Shown: positions 18,801 through 27,511 of the stretch, piece after piece
How positions within the stretch are numbered: position 1 is the first letter of the stretch
Layout: each line of letters begins with the position of its first letter
Assembly: GCF_009755265.1 (NCBI RefSeq)
Contig: NZ_WPOO01000010.1
Location: forward strand, 1 to 64,000
Length of the DNA stretch: 64,000 bases
Direction: 5' to 3'
Source: Adlercreutzia rubneri
Lineage (GTDB): Bacteria; Actinomycetota; Coriobacteriia; Coriobacteriales; Eggerthellaceae
Translations under genes and position numbers: made by a program
The notes under the pieces: model-generated
Database searches by the model: none
The model's input: the letters and a program-made list of their open reading frames with translations, nothing else
What the model was told of the DNA's origin: nothing

Positions 18801-20180
18801 TTGGAACGTGAGCGATTCGGCAGCCGTCTGGGGTTCATCCTCATCTCCGCTGGCTGCGCCATAGGCCTCGGCAACGTCTGGCGCTTCCCCTACATCACCG
18901 GCGAGTACGGAGGCGCGGCCTTCCTCGTCATGTACCTGGTCTTTCTGGTGGTCTTGGGCCTGCCCATCATGGTCATGGAGTTCGCTGTGGGCCGCGGTTC
19001 CCAGCGCTCCATCGCCCGCGCCTTCAACGTGCTGGAGCCGGCGGGCACTCACTGGCACAAGTACAAGTGGGTGGGCATCGCCGGGTGCTATCTGCTCATG
19101 ATGTTCTACACCACGGTGGCCGGGTGGATGCTTGCCTACGTGCCGAAGTTCGCCTCCGGGCAGTTCGTGGGGGCCGACTCGCAGGCCACCTCGGCCGTCT
19201 TCGACGCGATGCTGGCCTCGCCGGTGGAATGCGTCTTCTGGATGGTAGTGGTGTGCGTCGTCTCCATCCTCATCTGCTCGCTGGGGGTGCAAAAGGGCGT
19301 GGAGCGCATCACCAAGGCCATGATGCTCGCCCTGCTCGCCATTTTGGGGGTGCTCGTGGTGCGCGCGCTCACCCTTCCGGGGGCGGCCGACGGCGTGGCC
19401 TTCTACCTGCTGCCGGACTTCTCGAAGATCTTCGGTAGCCCGGATATGTTCTTCGAGGCGGCCTACGCGGCCATGGGTCAGGCCTTCTTCACCCTGTCCA
19501 TCGGCATGGGCTCCATGACCATTTTCGGCAGCTACATCGACAAGCACCGCTCGCTCATGGGCGAGGCGGCCACGATCGGCGTGCTCGACACCGGCGTTGC
19601 CCTGGCCACGGGGCTCATCATCTTCCCAGCCTGCTTCGCCTTCGGCGTGGCGCCGGACTCGGGCCCCGGGCTTGTGTTCATCACGCTGCCGAGCGTGTTC
19701 GAACAGATGTGGGGAGGACAGGTGTGGGGCACGCTGTTCTTCGTGTTCATGTCATTCGCGGCGCTTTCCACGGTCATCGCCGTGTTCGAGGGCATTCTGA
19801 GGTTCTCGATGGACCAATGGGGATGGTCGCGCAAGCGGGCCGTCACGGTGAACCTCATTGCCATCCCGCTGCTGTCGCTGCCCTGTGCGCTCGGGTTCAA
19901 CGTGCTTTCGGATGTGGTCATGCCGGGAGTGGGCGACATCCAGACGGTGGAGGACTTCCTTGTGTCCAGCAACATCATGCCCTTGGGCTCGCTGGTCTAC
20001 GTGCTGTTCTGCGTGTCCCGGCGCGGCTGGGGCTGGAAGAACTTCCTTGCCGAGGCCAATGAGGGCGAAGGGCTCAAGTTCCCTCGGTGGCTGCGCCTGT
20101 GGATGCGCTTCGGCGTGCCGGTGCTCGTGGTCATCATCCTCATCATGGGCTGGGTGCCCATCGTCAGCTCCTGGATGTGA
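18801..20180 (+). CDS. Sodium:neurotransmitter symporter (NSS) family transporter
   Basis: Na+-coupled amino-acid/amine symporter of the LeuT fold (459 residues, about 11-12 helices). The first helix has the family signature GCAIGLGNVWRFPYITGEYG, followed by FAVGRGSQRS. Helix 6-region sequence AYAAMGQAFFTLSIGMGSM and later FMSFAALSTVIAVFEG also fit. The start is a TTG with an ideal AAAGGAG six bases upstream; no better in-frame start exists. The substrate is unknown. It is flanked by a terminator upstream and a gene-free AT-rich stretch downstream. Confidence 0.92.
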   Translation: MERERFGSRLGFILISAGCAIGLGNVWRFPYITGEYGGAAFLVMYLVFLVVLGLPIMVMEFAVGRGSQRSIARAFNVLEPAGTHWHKYKWVGIAGCYLLMMFYTTVAGWMLAYVPKFASGQFVGADSQATSAVFDAMLASPVECVFWMVVVCVVSILICSLGVQKGVERITKAMMLALLAILGVLVVRALTLPGAADGVAFYLLPDFSKIFGSPDMFFEAAYAAMGQAFFTLSIGMGSMTIFGSYIDKHRSLMGEAATIGVLDTGVALATGLIIFPACFAFGVAPDSGPGLVFITLPSVFEQMWGGQVWGTLFFVFMSFAALSTVIAVFEGILRFSMDQWGWSRKRAVTVNLIAIPLLSLPCALGFNVLSDVVMPGVGDIQTVEDFLVSSNIMPLGSLVYVLFCVSRRGWGWKNFLAEANEGEGLKFPRWLRLWMRFGVPVLVVIILIMGWVPIVSSWM

Positions 20181-20281
20181 GCAAAGCGACTGGTGCCTGA
20201 GGCAAACTCGGGTATTTGTGCGTTTAGGGATTGCTGGTTTTCGGGTATTCGTGCGCCGACGACAAACTTTTTTGAAAAAAT

Positions 20282-20431
20282 GGTCACAAAATCGAGTTTT
20301 GGTTTTTTATGAGGCGCTCTTTGCGATCATGGAGGCAGCTTTTTACGCAAAACGTCATCTGGAAGGCCTTGGAAGATGCTGATCCAGCCGTTTGACCTTG
20401 AACCTCAAACCCAGAAGTCGATTTTGTGACC
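20282..20431. repeat. Inverted repeat in the AT-rich gap before ftsY
   Basis: GGTCACAAAATCGA (20282-20295) is repeated inverted as TCGATTTTGTGACC (20418-20431) around about 120 bases. Just upstream, TCGGGTATTTGTGCG and TCGGGTATTCGTGCG form a direct repeat. The gap 20181-20565 is much richer in A/T than its surroundings and holds no gene I can support. A 7-bp hairpin AACGGCC-cgac-GGCCGTT sits near 20507, before ftsY. Confidence 0.65.
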
Positions 20432-20565
20432 AAAATAATGAAAGAAATTGTCAGGGCGGCAGTGTGGGGCACTCGATGTCGTAAACTATAAGGAACATTT
20501 TAACGAAACGGCCCGACGGCCGTTGCTGACGGGCGCCGTCGCCCATGATTTTGAAGGAGTGCCCG

Positions 20566-22056
20566 ATGGGCTTTTTCGATCGCATCAGCGAGGGGCTTTC
20601 CCGCTCGCGCGACAAGTTCAAGGAGTCGATGAACGTCCTTTTGGACCGTGGACCCGATTTGGACGAGGAGTTCTGGGAGGGCTTGGAAGAAACCCTCATC
20701 CTGTCGGATGTGGGCGGGGCGGCGGCCAGCGACATCGTGGAGAACCTGCGCGACCAAGCCACCCGTAAGGCGCTGCCCGACGCCTATGCGGTGCTCGACC
20801 TCTTGAACGACGAGATCGCCGGTGCCTTCACCGAGCCCGGGGCCGACATCTTCGGTGGCGATGAGGCCGTGGTGCTGTTCGTGGGCATCAACGGCACGGG
20901 CAAGACCACCACCGTGGGCAAGCTCGCCAAGGCGGAAACCGATGCGGGTCGCGCGGTCATCCTGGGCTCGGCCGACACCTTCCGCGCCGCCGCCATCGAG
21001 CAGCTTGAGGTGTGGGCGCGCCGCGCCGGGGTGGAGATGGTTACCCGAGAGCGCGGAGCCGATCCGGCGAGCGTGTGCTACGACACGCTGGAGCGCGCCG
21101 AAGCGACCGGTGCCGAGCTCGTGCTCATCGACACGGCCGGGCGCCTGCACACCTCCGCCGACCTCATGCGCGAGTTGGAGAAAGTAGTGAACGTGGTGCG
21201 CAAGCGCTCGAAGCTGCCGGTGTACACGGTGCTCGTCATCGACGCCACCACGGGTCAGAACGGCCTGCAGCAGGCCCGCGAGTTCAACCGCGCGCTGGAT
21301 TTGGACGCCCTTATCGTCACGAAGCTCGATGGCACGGCCAAAGGCGGCATCGCGCTGGCCGTGAGCCACGAGCTGGGGCTGCCCATCGTGAAGATCGGCG
21401 TGGGCGAGGGCATCGACGACTTGCGCGACTTCGACGCCCGCGAGTTCGCCTCGGCGCTCGTCGGCACTTTCGACGAGCGCTTCGATGCGGACGAGGACGG
21501 CCTGCGCGGCGAGAACGCCAAGGAGGCGGCCGTCACGGCCGGCGAGCGCCGTCGGGACGTGCTGGAGGGCGCGCCGGCGTGCGCGGCCGAGGCCGAGAAG
21601 GCGGTCGAGGGGTCTGCCGGGGAGACGGTCGAGGACGCGACCGTGGAGGCCCTCGCGGAGATTGAGGATGGCGAAGCGCCCGTGGTGGACGCGCAGGGCG
21701 ATGCGGAAGAGGCCTTCGCCGATGCCGCGGAGGAGGCGGCAGCCGAGCCCGACAATGCCGATCTGCTGGAAGCCGCTTTGGGCCGGCGCACCCACGACAC
21801 CCTCGTCCTGGAAACCGAGGAGGATACCTCTGCCGGTCTTGAGGCCGCCGAGCTGACGGAGCTCGACCGCAACGCCGAGGCCGTTGCGGAGGCGGCCGAG
21901 GAAGGCGTCTTCGATGATGTCCCCTTCACCGACGACGAGCTGGCTGAGCTCGCCATGGCTGCCGCTGATGAAAACGCCGAGGGCGAGCCTGAGCCCGAGC
22001 CCGAGCCGGCCCCCGAGCCCGAAAAGAAAAGCTTCTGGAAGCGCCTGTTTGAATAG
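20566..22056 (+). CDS. ftsY: SRP receptor GTPase FtsY with acidic domain at the C-terminus
   Basis: Receptor for the signal recognition particle (496 residues). The NG domain starts at once (MGFFDRISEGLSRSRDKFKE) and carries GINGTGKTTTVGKLA, DTAGRLH and TKLDGTAKGG, ending near residue 305. About 190 residues then follow that are highly acidic (rich in Glu, Ala, Asp) with a PEPEPEPAPEPE stretch and a basic amphipathic end, KKSFWKRLFE. In most bacteria such an acidic A domain and membrane-binding tip come before the NG domain. The ATG at 20566 has GAAGGAG at 20553; the earlier ATG at 20545 has none. ffh follows after 13 bases. Confidence 0.93.
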   Translation: MGFFDRISEGLSRSRDKFKESMNVLLDRGPDLDEEFWEGLEETLILSDVGGAAASDIVENLRDQATRKALPDAYAVLDLLNDEIAGAFTEPGADIFGGDEAVVLFVGINGTGKTTTVGKLAKAETDAGRAVILGSADTFRAAAIEQLEVWARRAGVEMVTRERGADPASVCYDTLERAEATGAELVLIDTAGRLHTSADLMRELEKVVNVVRKRSKLPVYTVLVIDATTGQNGLQQAREFNRALDLDALIVTKLDGTAKGGIALAVSHELGLPIVKIGVGEGIDDLRDFDAREFASALVGTFDERFDADEDGLRGENAKEAAVTAGERRRDVLEGAPACAAEAEKAVEGSAGETVEDATVEALAEIEDGEAPVVDAQGDAEEAFADAAEEAAAEPDNADLLEAALGRRTHDTLVLETEEDTSAGLEAAELTELDRNAEAVAEAAEEGVFDDVPFTDDELAELAMAAADENAEGEPEPEPEPAPEPEKKSFWKRLFE

Positions 22057-22069
22057 ATAAGGAACCCCC

Positions 22070-23485
22070 ATGCTCGAGAACCTCTCCGAACGCCTTCAGG
22101 GCATCTTCTCCGGCCTGCGCAGCAAGGGCCGCCTGACCGAGGACGACATCAACGCCGCCATGCGCGAGATCCGCCTGGCGCTCTTGGAGGCCGACGTCAA
22201 CTTCAAAGTGGTGAAGAACTTCGTCGCCCGCACCAAGGAGCGTTGCCTTTCCGCCGACGTGCTGGACTCGCTCACCCCGGCCCAGAACGTCGTGAAGATC
22301 GTGCTCGACGAGCTGACCGAGCTGCTCGGCCGCACCGATTCCCGGCTCGTGCTCTCAAGCCGCATCCCCAATGTTATCATGCTTGTGGGCTTGCAGGGCT
22401 CCGGCAAGACCACGGCGGCGGCCAAGCTCGCCTACCGGCTGAAGCAGGAGAATCACTCGCCGCTGCTCATCGCCGGCGACGTGTACCGTCCCGCGGCGGC
22501 CGACCAGCTGCAGACCTTGGGCGACGAGATCGGTGTGCGGGTCTACCGCGGCGACGGGCGCGATCCGGTGGCCATCGCGCGCGAGGGCATCCAGGACGCC
22601 ATCGACAACCTGCGCGACGTGGTCATCATCGACACGGCGGGCCGTCTGCACGTGGACGCCGACATGATGGAGGAGGCCCAGGCCATCAAGGACGCCACGC
22701 ACCCCGACCAGATCCTCATGGTGGTGGATGCCATGACCGGCCAGGACGTCGTGAACGTCGTGGAGGCCTTCGCCGAGTCGGTCGACTTCGACGGCGTCAT
22801 CATGTCGAAGATGGACGGCGACGCCCGCGGCGGCGGCGCCCTTTCCATCCGCGAGGTTACCGGCAAACCCATCAAGTTCATCTCCTCGGGCGAGAAGCCC
22901 GATTCCCTGGAGGTCTTCCACCCCGACCGCATGGCCAAGCGCATCCTTGGCATGGGCGACGTCGTCTCGCTCATCGAGAACGCCGTGCGCGTGCAGCAGG
23001 CCGAAGAGGAGGAACTGGAGGCCGAGCGCATGATGCGCGGCCAGCTCACCTTGGATGACTTCCTCATGATGAACAAGCAGGTGCGCAAGATGGGCGGCGT
23101 CTCCAAGCTCATCAGCGCGCTGCCCGGCGGCGACAAGGCGCTCGGCTCCGGTCAGGTTGATGAAGGGGCACTCGACGCCATGGAGGTCATCATCAACTCC
23201 ATGACCAAGGCCGAGCGCGCCAAACCGGAGCTTCTGAACGGCAGCCGCCGCGCCCGTATCGCCAAGGGCGCCGGGGTTACCGTCACCGACGTGAACCAGA
23301 TGATGAAGAAGTTCAACGAGACGAAGAAGATGGTGAAGCAGGCCACCGCCGGCATGGAGCAGCAGGCCTCGCGCAAGGGCAAGAAGGGGAAGAAGGGCAA
23401 GCGCCGCCGCGGCCTGGGTATTCCGGGCATGGGCGGCATGTCCATGAGCGACCTCAAGAAGATCCAAGATATGATGGGACAGTAG
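22070..23485 (+). CDS. ffh: Signal recognition particle protein Ffh
   Basis: SRP54 GTPase (471 residues) that binds signal sequences and 4.5S RNA. The NG domain contains GLQGSGKTTAAAKLAYRL, DTAGRLHVD and MSKMDGDARGGGAL. The Met-rich M domain follows (FLMMNKQVRKMGG, then the RNA-binding GSRRARIAKGAG). The end is GMGGMSMSDLKKIQDMMGQ after a Lys/Gly-rich linker. ftsY lies directly upstream, so both halves of the targeting GTPase pair are co-expressed. ffh is often found in the rpsP operon, but here that operon lacks it. Confidence 0.96.
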   Translation: MLENLSERLQGIFSGLRSKGRLTEDDINAAMREIRLALLEADVNFKVVKNFVARTKERCLSADVLDSLTPAQNVVKIVLDELTELLGRTDSRLVLSSRIPNVIMLVGLQGSGKTTAAAKLAYRLKQENHSPLLIAGDVYRPAAADQLQTLGDEIGVRVYRGDGRDPVAIAREGIQDAIDNLRDVVIIDTAGRLHVDADMMEEAQAIKDATHPDQILMVVDAMTGQDVVNVVEAFAESVDFDGVIMSKMDGDARGGGALSIREVTGKPIKFISSGEKPDSLEVFHPDRMAKRILGMGDVVSLIENAVRVQQAEEEELEAERMMRGQLTLDDFLMMNKQVRKMGGVSKLISALPGGDKALGSGQVDEGALDAMEVIINSMTKAERAKPELLNGSRRARIAKGAGVTVTDVNQMMKKFNETKKMVKQATAGMEQQASRKGKKGKKGKRRRGLGIPGMGGMSMSDLKKIQDMMGQ

Positions 23486-23519
23486 TTTCTCCGCTGTTGA
23501 CGGCCGAGACGCCCCTCTG

Positions 23520-23643
23520 GACGCTGTCGCGGGGCGGGGCTCCGTGCTCAAACAGCAATGGAGTGCACCGTATCGCCGCGGTTTGGAAGGTGATGCGCGC
23601 ACTCCATTGAACTGCGCGCGGAACCCCGCCCCGCGACAGCGTC
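23520..23643. repeat. Large palindromic element C between ffh and the ABC importer
   Basis: The 24-bp arm at 23520-23543 (GACGCTGTCGCGGGGCGGGG...) pairs with 23620-23643 with one mismatch. An inner stem pairs CAATGGAGTGC (23556-23566) with GCACTCCATTG (23599-23609). The two-tier layout resembles element family A, but its conserved loop blocks are absent. It may act as a terminator or a processing site; no T-tract follows. The rest of 23486-23779 holds the operator described next and no gene. Confidence 0.85.
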
Positions 23644-23736
23644 CCGCATTGGCGGGGTGCCGGCTATTTACCTTTCGCATCGGCCATTCGTCTTACGAAT
23701 CGAAATTCCGTAACACTGGTGGCTCGCCTATGGTAT

Positions 23737-23761
23737 TGTTACGCATTGAAGAGACGTAACA
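23737..23761. promoter_or_regulatory. Candidate operator of the ABC importer: TGTTACG-N11-CGTAACA
   Basis: Exact 7-bp inverted arms lie at 23737-23743 and 23755-23761, ending 18 bases before the ATG. A third half-site, CGTAACA, occurs at 23709-23715. A dimeric, possibly metal-responsive repressor could bind here; it is not the known NikR consensus. Confidence 0.55.
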
Positions 23762-23779
23762 CTAACAGGAGGAGAAGCC

Positions 23780-25450
23780 ATGGCCCTGACGAGAAGGAAC
23801 TTCGTGCGTGCAGCGGGACTTGCCGGAGCGGCGGGGAGCGGCGCGCTTTTGGCGGGGTGCGCGCGGGGAGCGGCAGACTCAGGCGCGAACGAACCTGCGG
23901 CTGCCGGCGCGGCGGGTGCCGGTGTCGGTCCCGACGGCGTAAGCCAGGTGGTAATCACCATGACGCCCTCCTCGGAACCGGCCGCCGGTTTCGATCCGCT
24001 CGTGGGGTGGGGGGCCGGCGAGCACGTGCACGAGCCGCTCATCCAATCGACGCTCATCGCCACGGACAACAACCTCGCCTTCGTGAACGATCTCGCCACC
24101 GATTACGGCTGCTCCGAGGACGGCCTTACCTGGACGTTCCATATCCGCGAGGACGTGATGTTCACCGACGGCGTGCCGCTCACGGCCGAGGACGTGGCCT
24201 TCACCATCAACGGAATCGTGAACGGCGAAGCGGCCGAAGCGGATCTGTCCATGGTGGACGAGGCGCGGGCCGTTGACGCCACAACCTGCGAGATCGCCAT
24301 GAAGCGCCCGAACAATGCGCTGCTGTACACGCTCGCCGTGATGGGCATCGTGCCGGCCCATGCCTACGGGCCCGATTACGGTGAGCATCCCATCGGCAGC
24401 GGCCGCTATATGCTGGAGCAATGGGATCGCGGCCAGCAGGTGATCCTGCGCGCCAACCCCGACTATTACGGTGATGCGCCGCTCATGGACCGCGTTGTGG
24501 TGCTGTTCATGGAAGAGGACGCGTCGTTGGCCGCCGCCCAGTCGGGCACGGCGGACGTGGCTTACACCTCGGCGGCGCTGGCCGGGGCGGTTCCCGCGGG
24601 CTACGCCCTGCTCAACTGCGCCTCGGTGGATTCCCGCGGCATCTCGCTGCCCTGCAATCCCGCCGGCACCGATGTCACCGTGGAAGGCGACATGGTCTAC
24701 GCCGGCGGAAACGACGTCACGAGCGACCTTGCCGTGCGGCGGGCGCTCAACTACGGCATCGACCGCAGCCAGATGATCGAGCACGTGCTGGCCGGCTTCG
24801 GCCGAGCGGCCTACTCGGTAGGCGACGGCATGCCCTGGTCGAGCGAGGCCATGCGCGTGGAAACCGACGTCGCGGCGGCCGAGCGCCTGCTGGATACGGC
24901 CGGCTGGGCGCGAGGCGACGACGGGATGCGCGCCCGGGACGGGCTGCCCTGCGCTTTCGACCTGTACTACGCCGCCGGCGATTCCACGCGCCAGGCTCTG
25001 GCCTACGACTTCGCCGACCAGGCGGCGGCCCTCGGCATCGCCGTCGAGCCGAAGGGGGCCAGCTGGGACGACATCTACCTGCGGCAGTACGCCGATCCGG
25101 TGCTGTGGGGCTGGGGTTCCAACTCGCCGGTGGAGCTGTTCGAGCTCACCTACTCCACCGGTTGGGGCAACTACGCCCAGTACATGAACGACACGGTGGA
25201 CGCGAACTTGGAAGCGGCCCAGGCGGCTCGTACCGTAGAGGAGTCCTATCCCTTCTACCAGGCCGCCCAGTGGGACGCGGCCACGGAAACCGGCGTGGCG
25301 CCGGAGGGGGCGGCCACCTGGGTGTGGCTCGCCAACGTGGATCACTTGTACTTCGAGCGCGAGGGCTTGAAGGTGGCCGAGCAGAAGCCGCATCCCCACG
25401 GGCACGGGTGGTCTTTGGTGAACAATATCGACCAGTGGTCTTGGAGCTAA
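23780..25450 (+). CDS. Family-5 extracellular solute-binding lipoprotein (nickel/peptide type)
   Basis: Substrate-binding component of an ABC importer (556 residues). The N-terminus combines a twin-arginine motif (TRRNFVRAAGLAGAA) with a lipobox (LLAGCARG), so it is probably a Tat-exported lipoprotein. The body fits the DppA/NikA fold: EHVHEPLIQSTL, GLTWTFHIREDVMFTDG and VRRALNYGIDRSQMI. AGGAGGAG precedes the ATG. Its partners lie downstream (two permeases, two ATPases), but a 130-bp palindromic element separates it from the first permease. That gap may let the binding protein be made in excess. Confidence 0.9.
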   Translation: MALTRRNFVRAAGLAGAAGSGALLAGCARGAADSGANEPAAAGAAGAGVGPDGVSQVVITMTPSSEPAAGFDPLVGWGAGEHVHEPLIQSTLIATDNNLAFVNDLATDYGCSEDGLTWTFHIREDVMFTDGVPLTAEDVAFTINGIVNGEAAEADLSMVDEARAVDATTCEIAMKRPNNALLYTLAVMGIVPAHAYGPDYGEHPIGSGRYMLEQWDRGQQVILRANPDYYGDAPLMDRVVVLFMEEDASLAAAQSGTADVAYTSAALAGAVPAGYALLNCASVDSRGISLPCNPAGTDVTVEGDMVYAGGNDVTSDLAVRRALNYGIDRSQMIEHVLAGFGRAAYSVGDGMPWSSEAMRVETDVAAAERLLDTAGWARGDDGMRARDGLPCAFDLYYAAGDSTRQALAYDFADQAAALGIAVEPKGASWDDIYLRQYADPVLWGWGSNSPVELFELTYSTGWGNYAQYMNDTVDANLEAAQAARTVEESYPFYQAAQWDAATETGVAPEGAATWVWLANVDHLYFEREGLKVAEQKPHPHGHGWSLVNNIDQWSWS

Positions 25451-25475
25451 AACTATGTTGAACATCGTCGGACGC

Positions 25476-25607
25476 GAGCTTTGGGCAGTGCTCAGTCGCT
25501 CAGACAGTCCTCGCTGGTATCTAAGGCGACATGATTGCCTTTTCCCGTACTCGCTGCGCCTTCGATACCATCTGCGGAACTCGCTTTGTGAGCACCGCCC
25601 AAAGCTC
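25476..25607 (-). repeat. Palindromic element family A, copy 2 (inverted, inside the importer operon)
   Basis: GAGCTTTGGGCAGTGCTCA (25476-25494) pairs with TGAGCACCGCCCAAAGCTC (25589-25607) with one mismatch. The two conserved blocks appear as reverse complements at 25496-25514 and 25572-25584. The inner stem reuses the GGTATC/GATACC theme of copy 1, while the outer stem differs completely in sequence. Confidence 0.85.
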
Positions 25608-25635
25608 GCTGCTGCGAGAGTAATGGGGTTGTGCC

Positions 25636-26634
25636 ATGGCTAGGTACGTCGTGTCGCAGCTTGGTCGGTTCCTGCTGTTGATGGTGGCGGTGGCGGTGGT
25701 GACGTTCGCGCTGGTCAGTCTCTCGCCGGTGGATCCTCTGCAGGCCAACGTGGGGCAGGCGGCGCTCATGTCCATGAGCGAGGAGAAGCGGGCGGCGCTG
25801 GCGGCCTACTGGGGTGCCGACACGCCCATGCTCGAGCGTTTTCTCGCTTGGGCCGGCGACCTTCTGCACGGCGATTTGGGGATGTCGCTGCGCTACAACG
25901 CGCCGGTGGCCGAGGTCATCGCCTCGCGGGCGGCCAACTCGCTCGCCCTCATGGGGGTGGCGTGGGTCGCCTCCGGCGTGCTCGGTTTCGTCCTGGGCGT
26001 GGCGGCGGCCCTGCGCGAGGGGCGGCTGCTCGATCGCTTCGTGCGCGGCTACTGCTTCGTTCTGGCCGCCTCGCCGACGTTTTGGGTGGGGCTGCTTTTG
26101 CTCATAGTGTTCTCCGTGTGGCTCGGGTGGTTCCCCCTCGGCTTCTCGGTGCCCGTGGGAGTGGCGGCCGCCGATGTCACCTTCGCCGATGCGCTGCATC
26201 ACATGGCGCTGCCGGCCATCACGCTATCGGTGGTGGGGGTGGCCAACGTGGCGCTGCACACCCGGGCCAAGGCCATCGATGTGCTGAACAGCGACTACGT
26301 CCGCTTCGCCCGGGCCCGCGGCCTCACGCGGCGCGAGGCGCTCATCCGCCACGGCCTGCGCAATCTGGCGCTCCCGGCCATCACGCTCCAGTTCTCCCAG
26401 ATCGCCGAGATCTTCGGCGGCTCGGTGCTCGTGGAAGAGGTGTTCAGCTATCCCGGCCTCGGCCAGGCCGCCGTCACGGCCGGCCTCGGGGGAGACGTGG
26501 CCCTGCTCGCCGGCATCGCACTTGTGTCGGCGGCGCTCGTGTTCGCGGGGAACTTGGCCGCGAACCTCATCTACGGCCTGGTGGATCCCCGTATGCGCCC
26601 GGTGCGTCGGCAGAAGGAGGTCGCTGATGACTGA
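25636..26634 (+). CDS. ABC importer permease 1 (DppB/NikB-like)
   Basis: Membrane subunit of 332 residues with about six helices. It begins RYVVSQLGRFLLLMVAVAVV, typical of DppB/NikB proteins. The EAA loop reads RFARARGLTRREALIRHGLRN and contacts the ATPases. The end GLVDPRMRP is also characteristic. The ribosome-binding site at 25619-25628 is weak. The stop overlaps the next gene by eight bases, indicating coupling. Confidence 0.92.
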   Translation: MARYVVSQLGRFLLLMVAVAVVTFALVSLSPVDPLQANVGQAALMSMSEEKRAALAAYWGADTPMLERFLAWAGDLLHGDLGMSLRYNAPVAEVIASRAANSLALMGVAWVASGVLGFVLGVAAALREGRLLDRFVRGYCFVLAASPTFWVGLLLLIVFSVWLGWFPLGFSVPVGVAAADVTFADALHHMALPAITLSVVGVANVALHTRAKAIDVLNSDYVRFARARGLTRREALIRHGLRNLALPAITLQFSQIAEIFGGSVLVEEVFSYPGLGQAAVTAGLGGDVALLAGIALVSAALVFAGNLAANLIYGLVDPRMRPVRRQKEVADD

Positions 26635-27502
26635 TGCGGTTTTTGCCAACCAACCCCCCGTGCTCTCGGCGCCGCGGCGCCTTCGGTTGCCCAATCGCCG
26701 CCGCGCCTTCGCTCTCGCCCTGGGCGGGGCGCTGCTGCTGGCTGCCGTTGTGGTGGCCGGTCTCATGGCGGGGCCGGCCGCCCAGGCGACCGATTTCGCC
26801 GCCAAGAGCCTGCCCCCTTCGCTTTCGCACCCGTTCGGCACCGACTGGATGGGCCGCGACATGCTCCTGCGCACGTTGGCCGGCCTTTCCACCAGCGTGC
26901 TCGTGGGCCTCATGGCGGCTGTGGCCTCCTCGCTCATCGCGCTCGCGCTGGCGGCCGCGGCGGCGCTGGGCCCCCGCTGGGCCGACCATGCGGTCAGCTG
27001 GCTCATCGACCTCATGATGGGCATTCCCCATATCGTGCTGCTCATCCTCATCTCCTACGCTTTGGGCAAGGGGTTCTGGGGCGTCACCATCGGCGTGGCC
27101 CTCACGCACTGGCCGAGCCTCGCCCGCATCCTGCGCGCGGAAATACTCCAGTGCGCATCCTCCGATTTCGTCGCGGCCGCCGCCCGTCTCGGTGCGGGCC
27201 GGCTCGCCATCTCCGCACGGCACATGGTGCCCTATGTGCTGCCGCAGTTCGTCGTGGGGCTCGTGCTGCTGTTTCCCCACGCCATCCTTCACGAGGCGGC
27301 CATCACCTTCCTCGGCTTCGGGCTGCCGCCGGAGATGCCGGCCATCGGCATCATCCTCTCCGAGGCCATGGGCTACCTGTCGGCGGGGCTGTGGTGGCTC
27401 GCGGTGTTCCCGGGGCTGGCGCTTGTCGTCTGCGTCATGTTGTTCGATGTGGTGGGAACGAGCCTGCGCAAGCTCGTCGATCCGGCCTACGCCCAGGAAT
27501 AG
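26627..27502 (+). CDS. ABC importer permease 2 (DppC/NikC-like)
   Basis: Second membrane subunit (291 residues). After a basic N-terminal tail and one helix comes HPFGTDWMGRDMLLRTLAG, the hallmark of DppC/NikC proteins, and later FVAAAARLGAGRLAISARHM as the EAA loop. Five or six helices are predicted. The ATG at 26627 has a perfect AAGGAGG just upstream and overlaps the preceding stop. A longer frame from 26522 is not supported. Confidence 0.92.
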   Translation: MTDAVFANQPPVLSAPRRLRLPNRRRAFALALGGALLLAAVVVAGLMAGPAAQATDFAAKSLPPSLSHPFGTDWMGRDMLLRTLAGLSTSVLVGLMAAVASSLIALALAAAAALGPRWADHAVSWLIDLMMGIPHIVLLILISYALGKGFWGVTIGVALTHWPSLARILRAEILQCASSDFVAAAARLGAGRLAISARHMVPYVLPQFVVGLVLLFPHAILHEAAITFLGFGLPPEMPAIGIILSEAMGYLSAGLWWLAVFPGLALVVCVMLFDVVGTSLRKLVDPAYAQE

Positions 27503-27511
27503 GAGGGGAGT

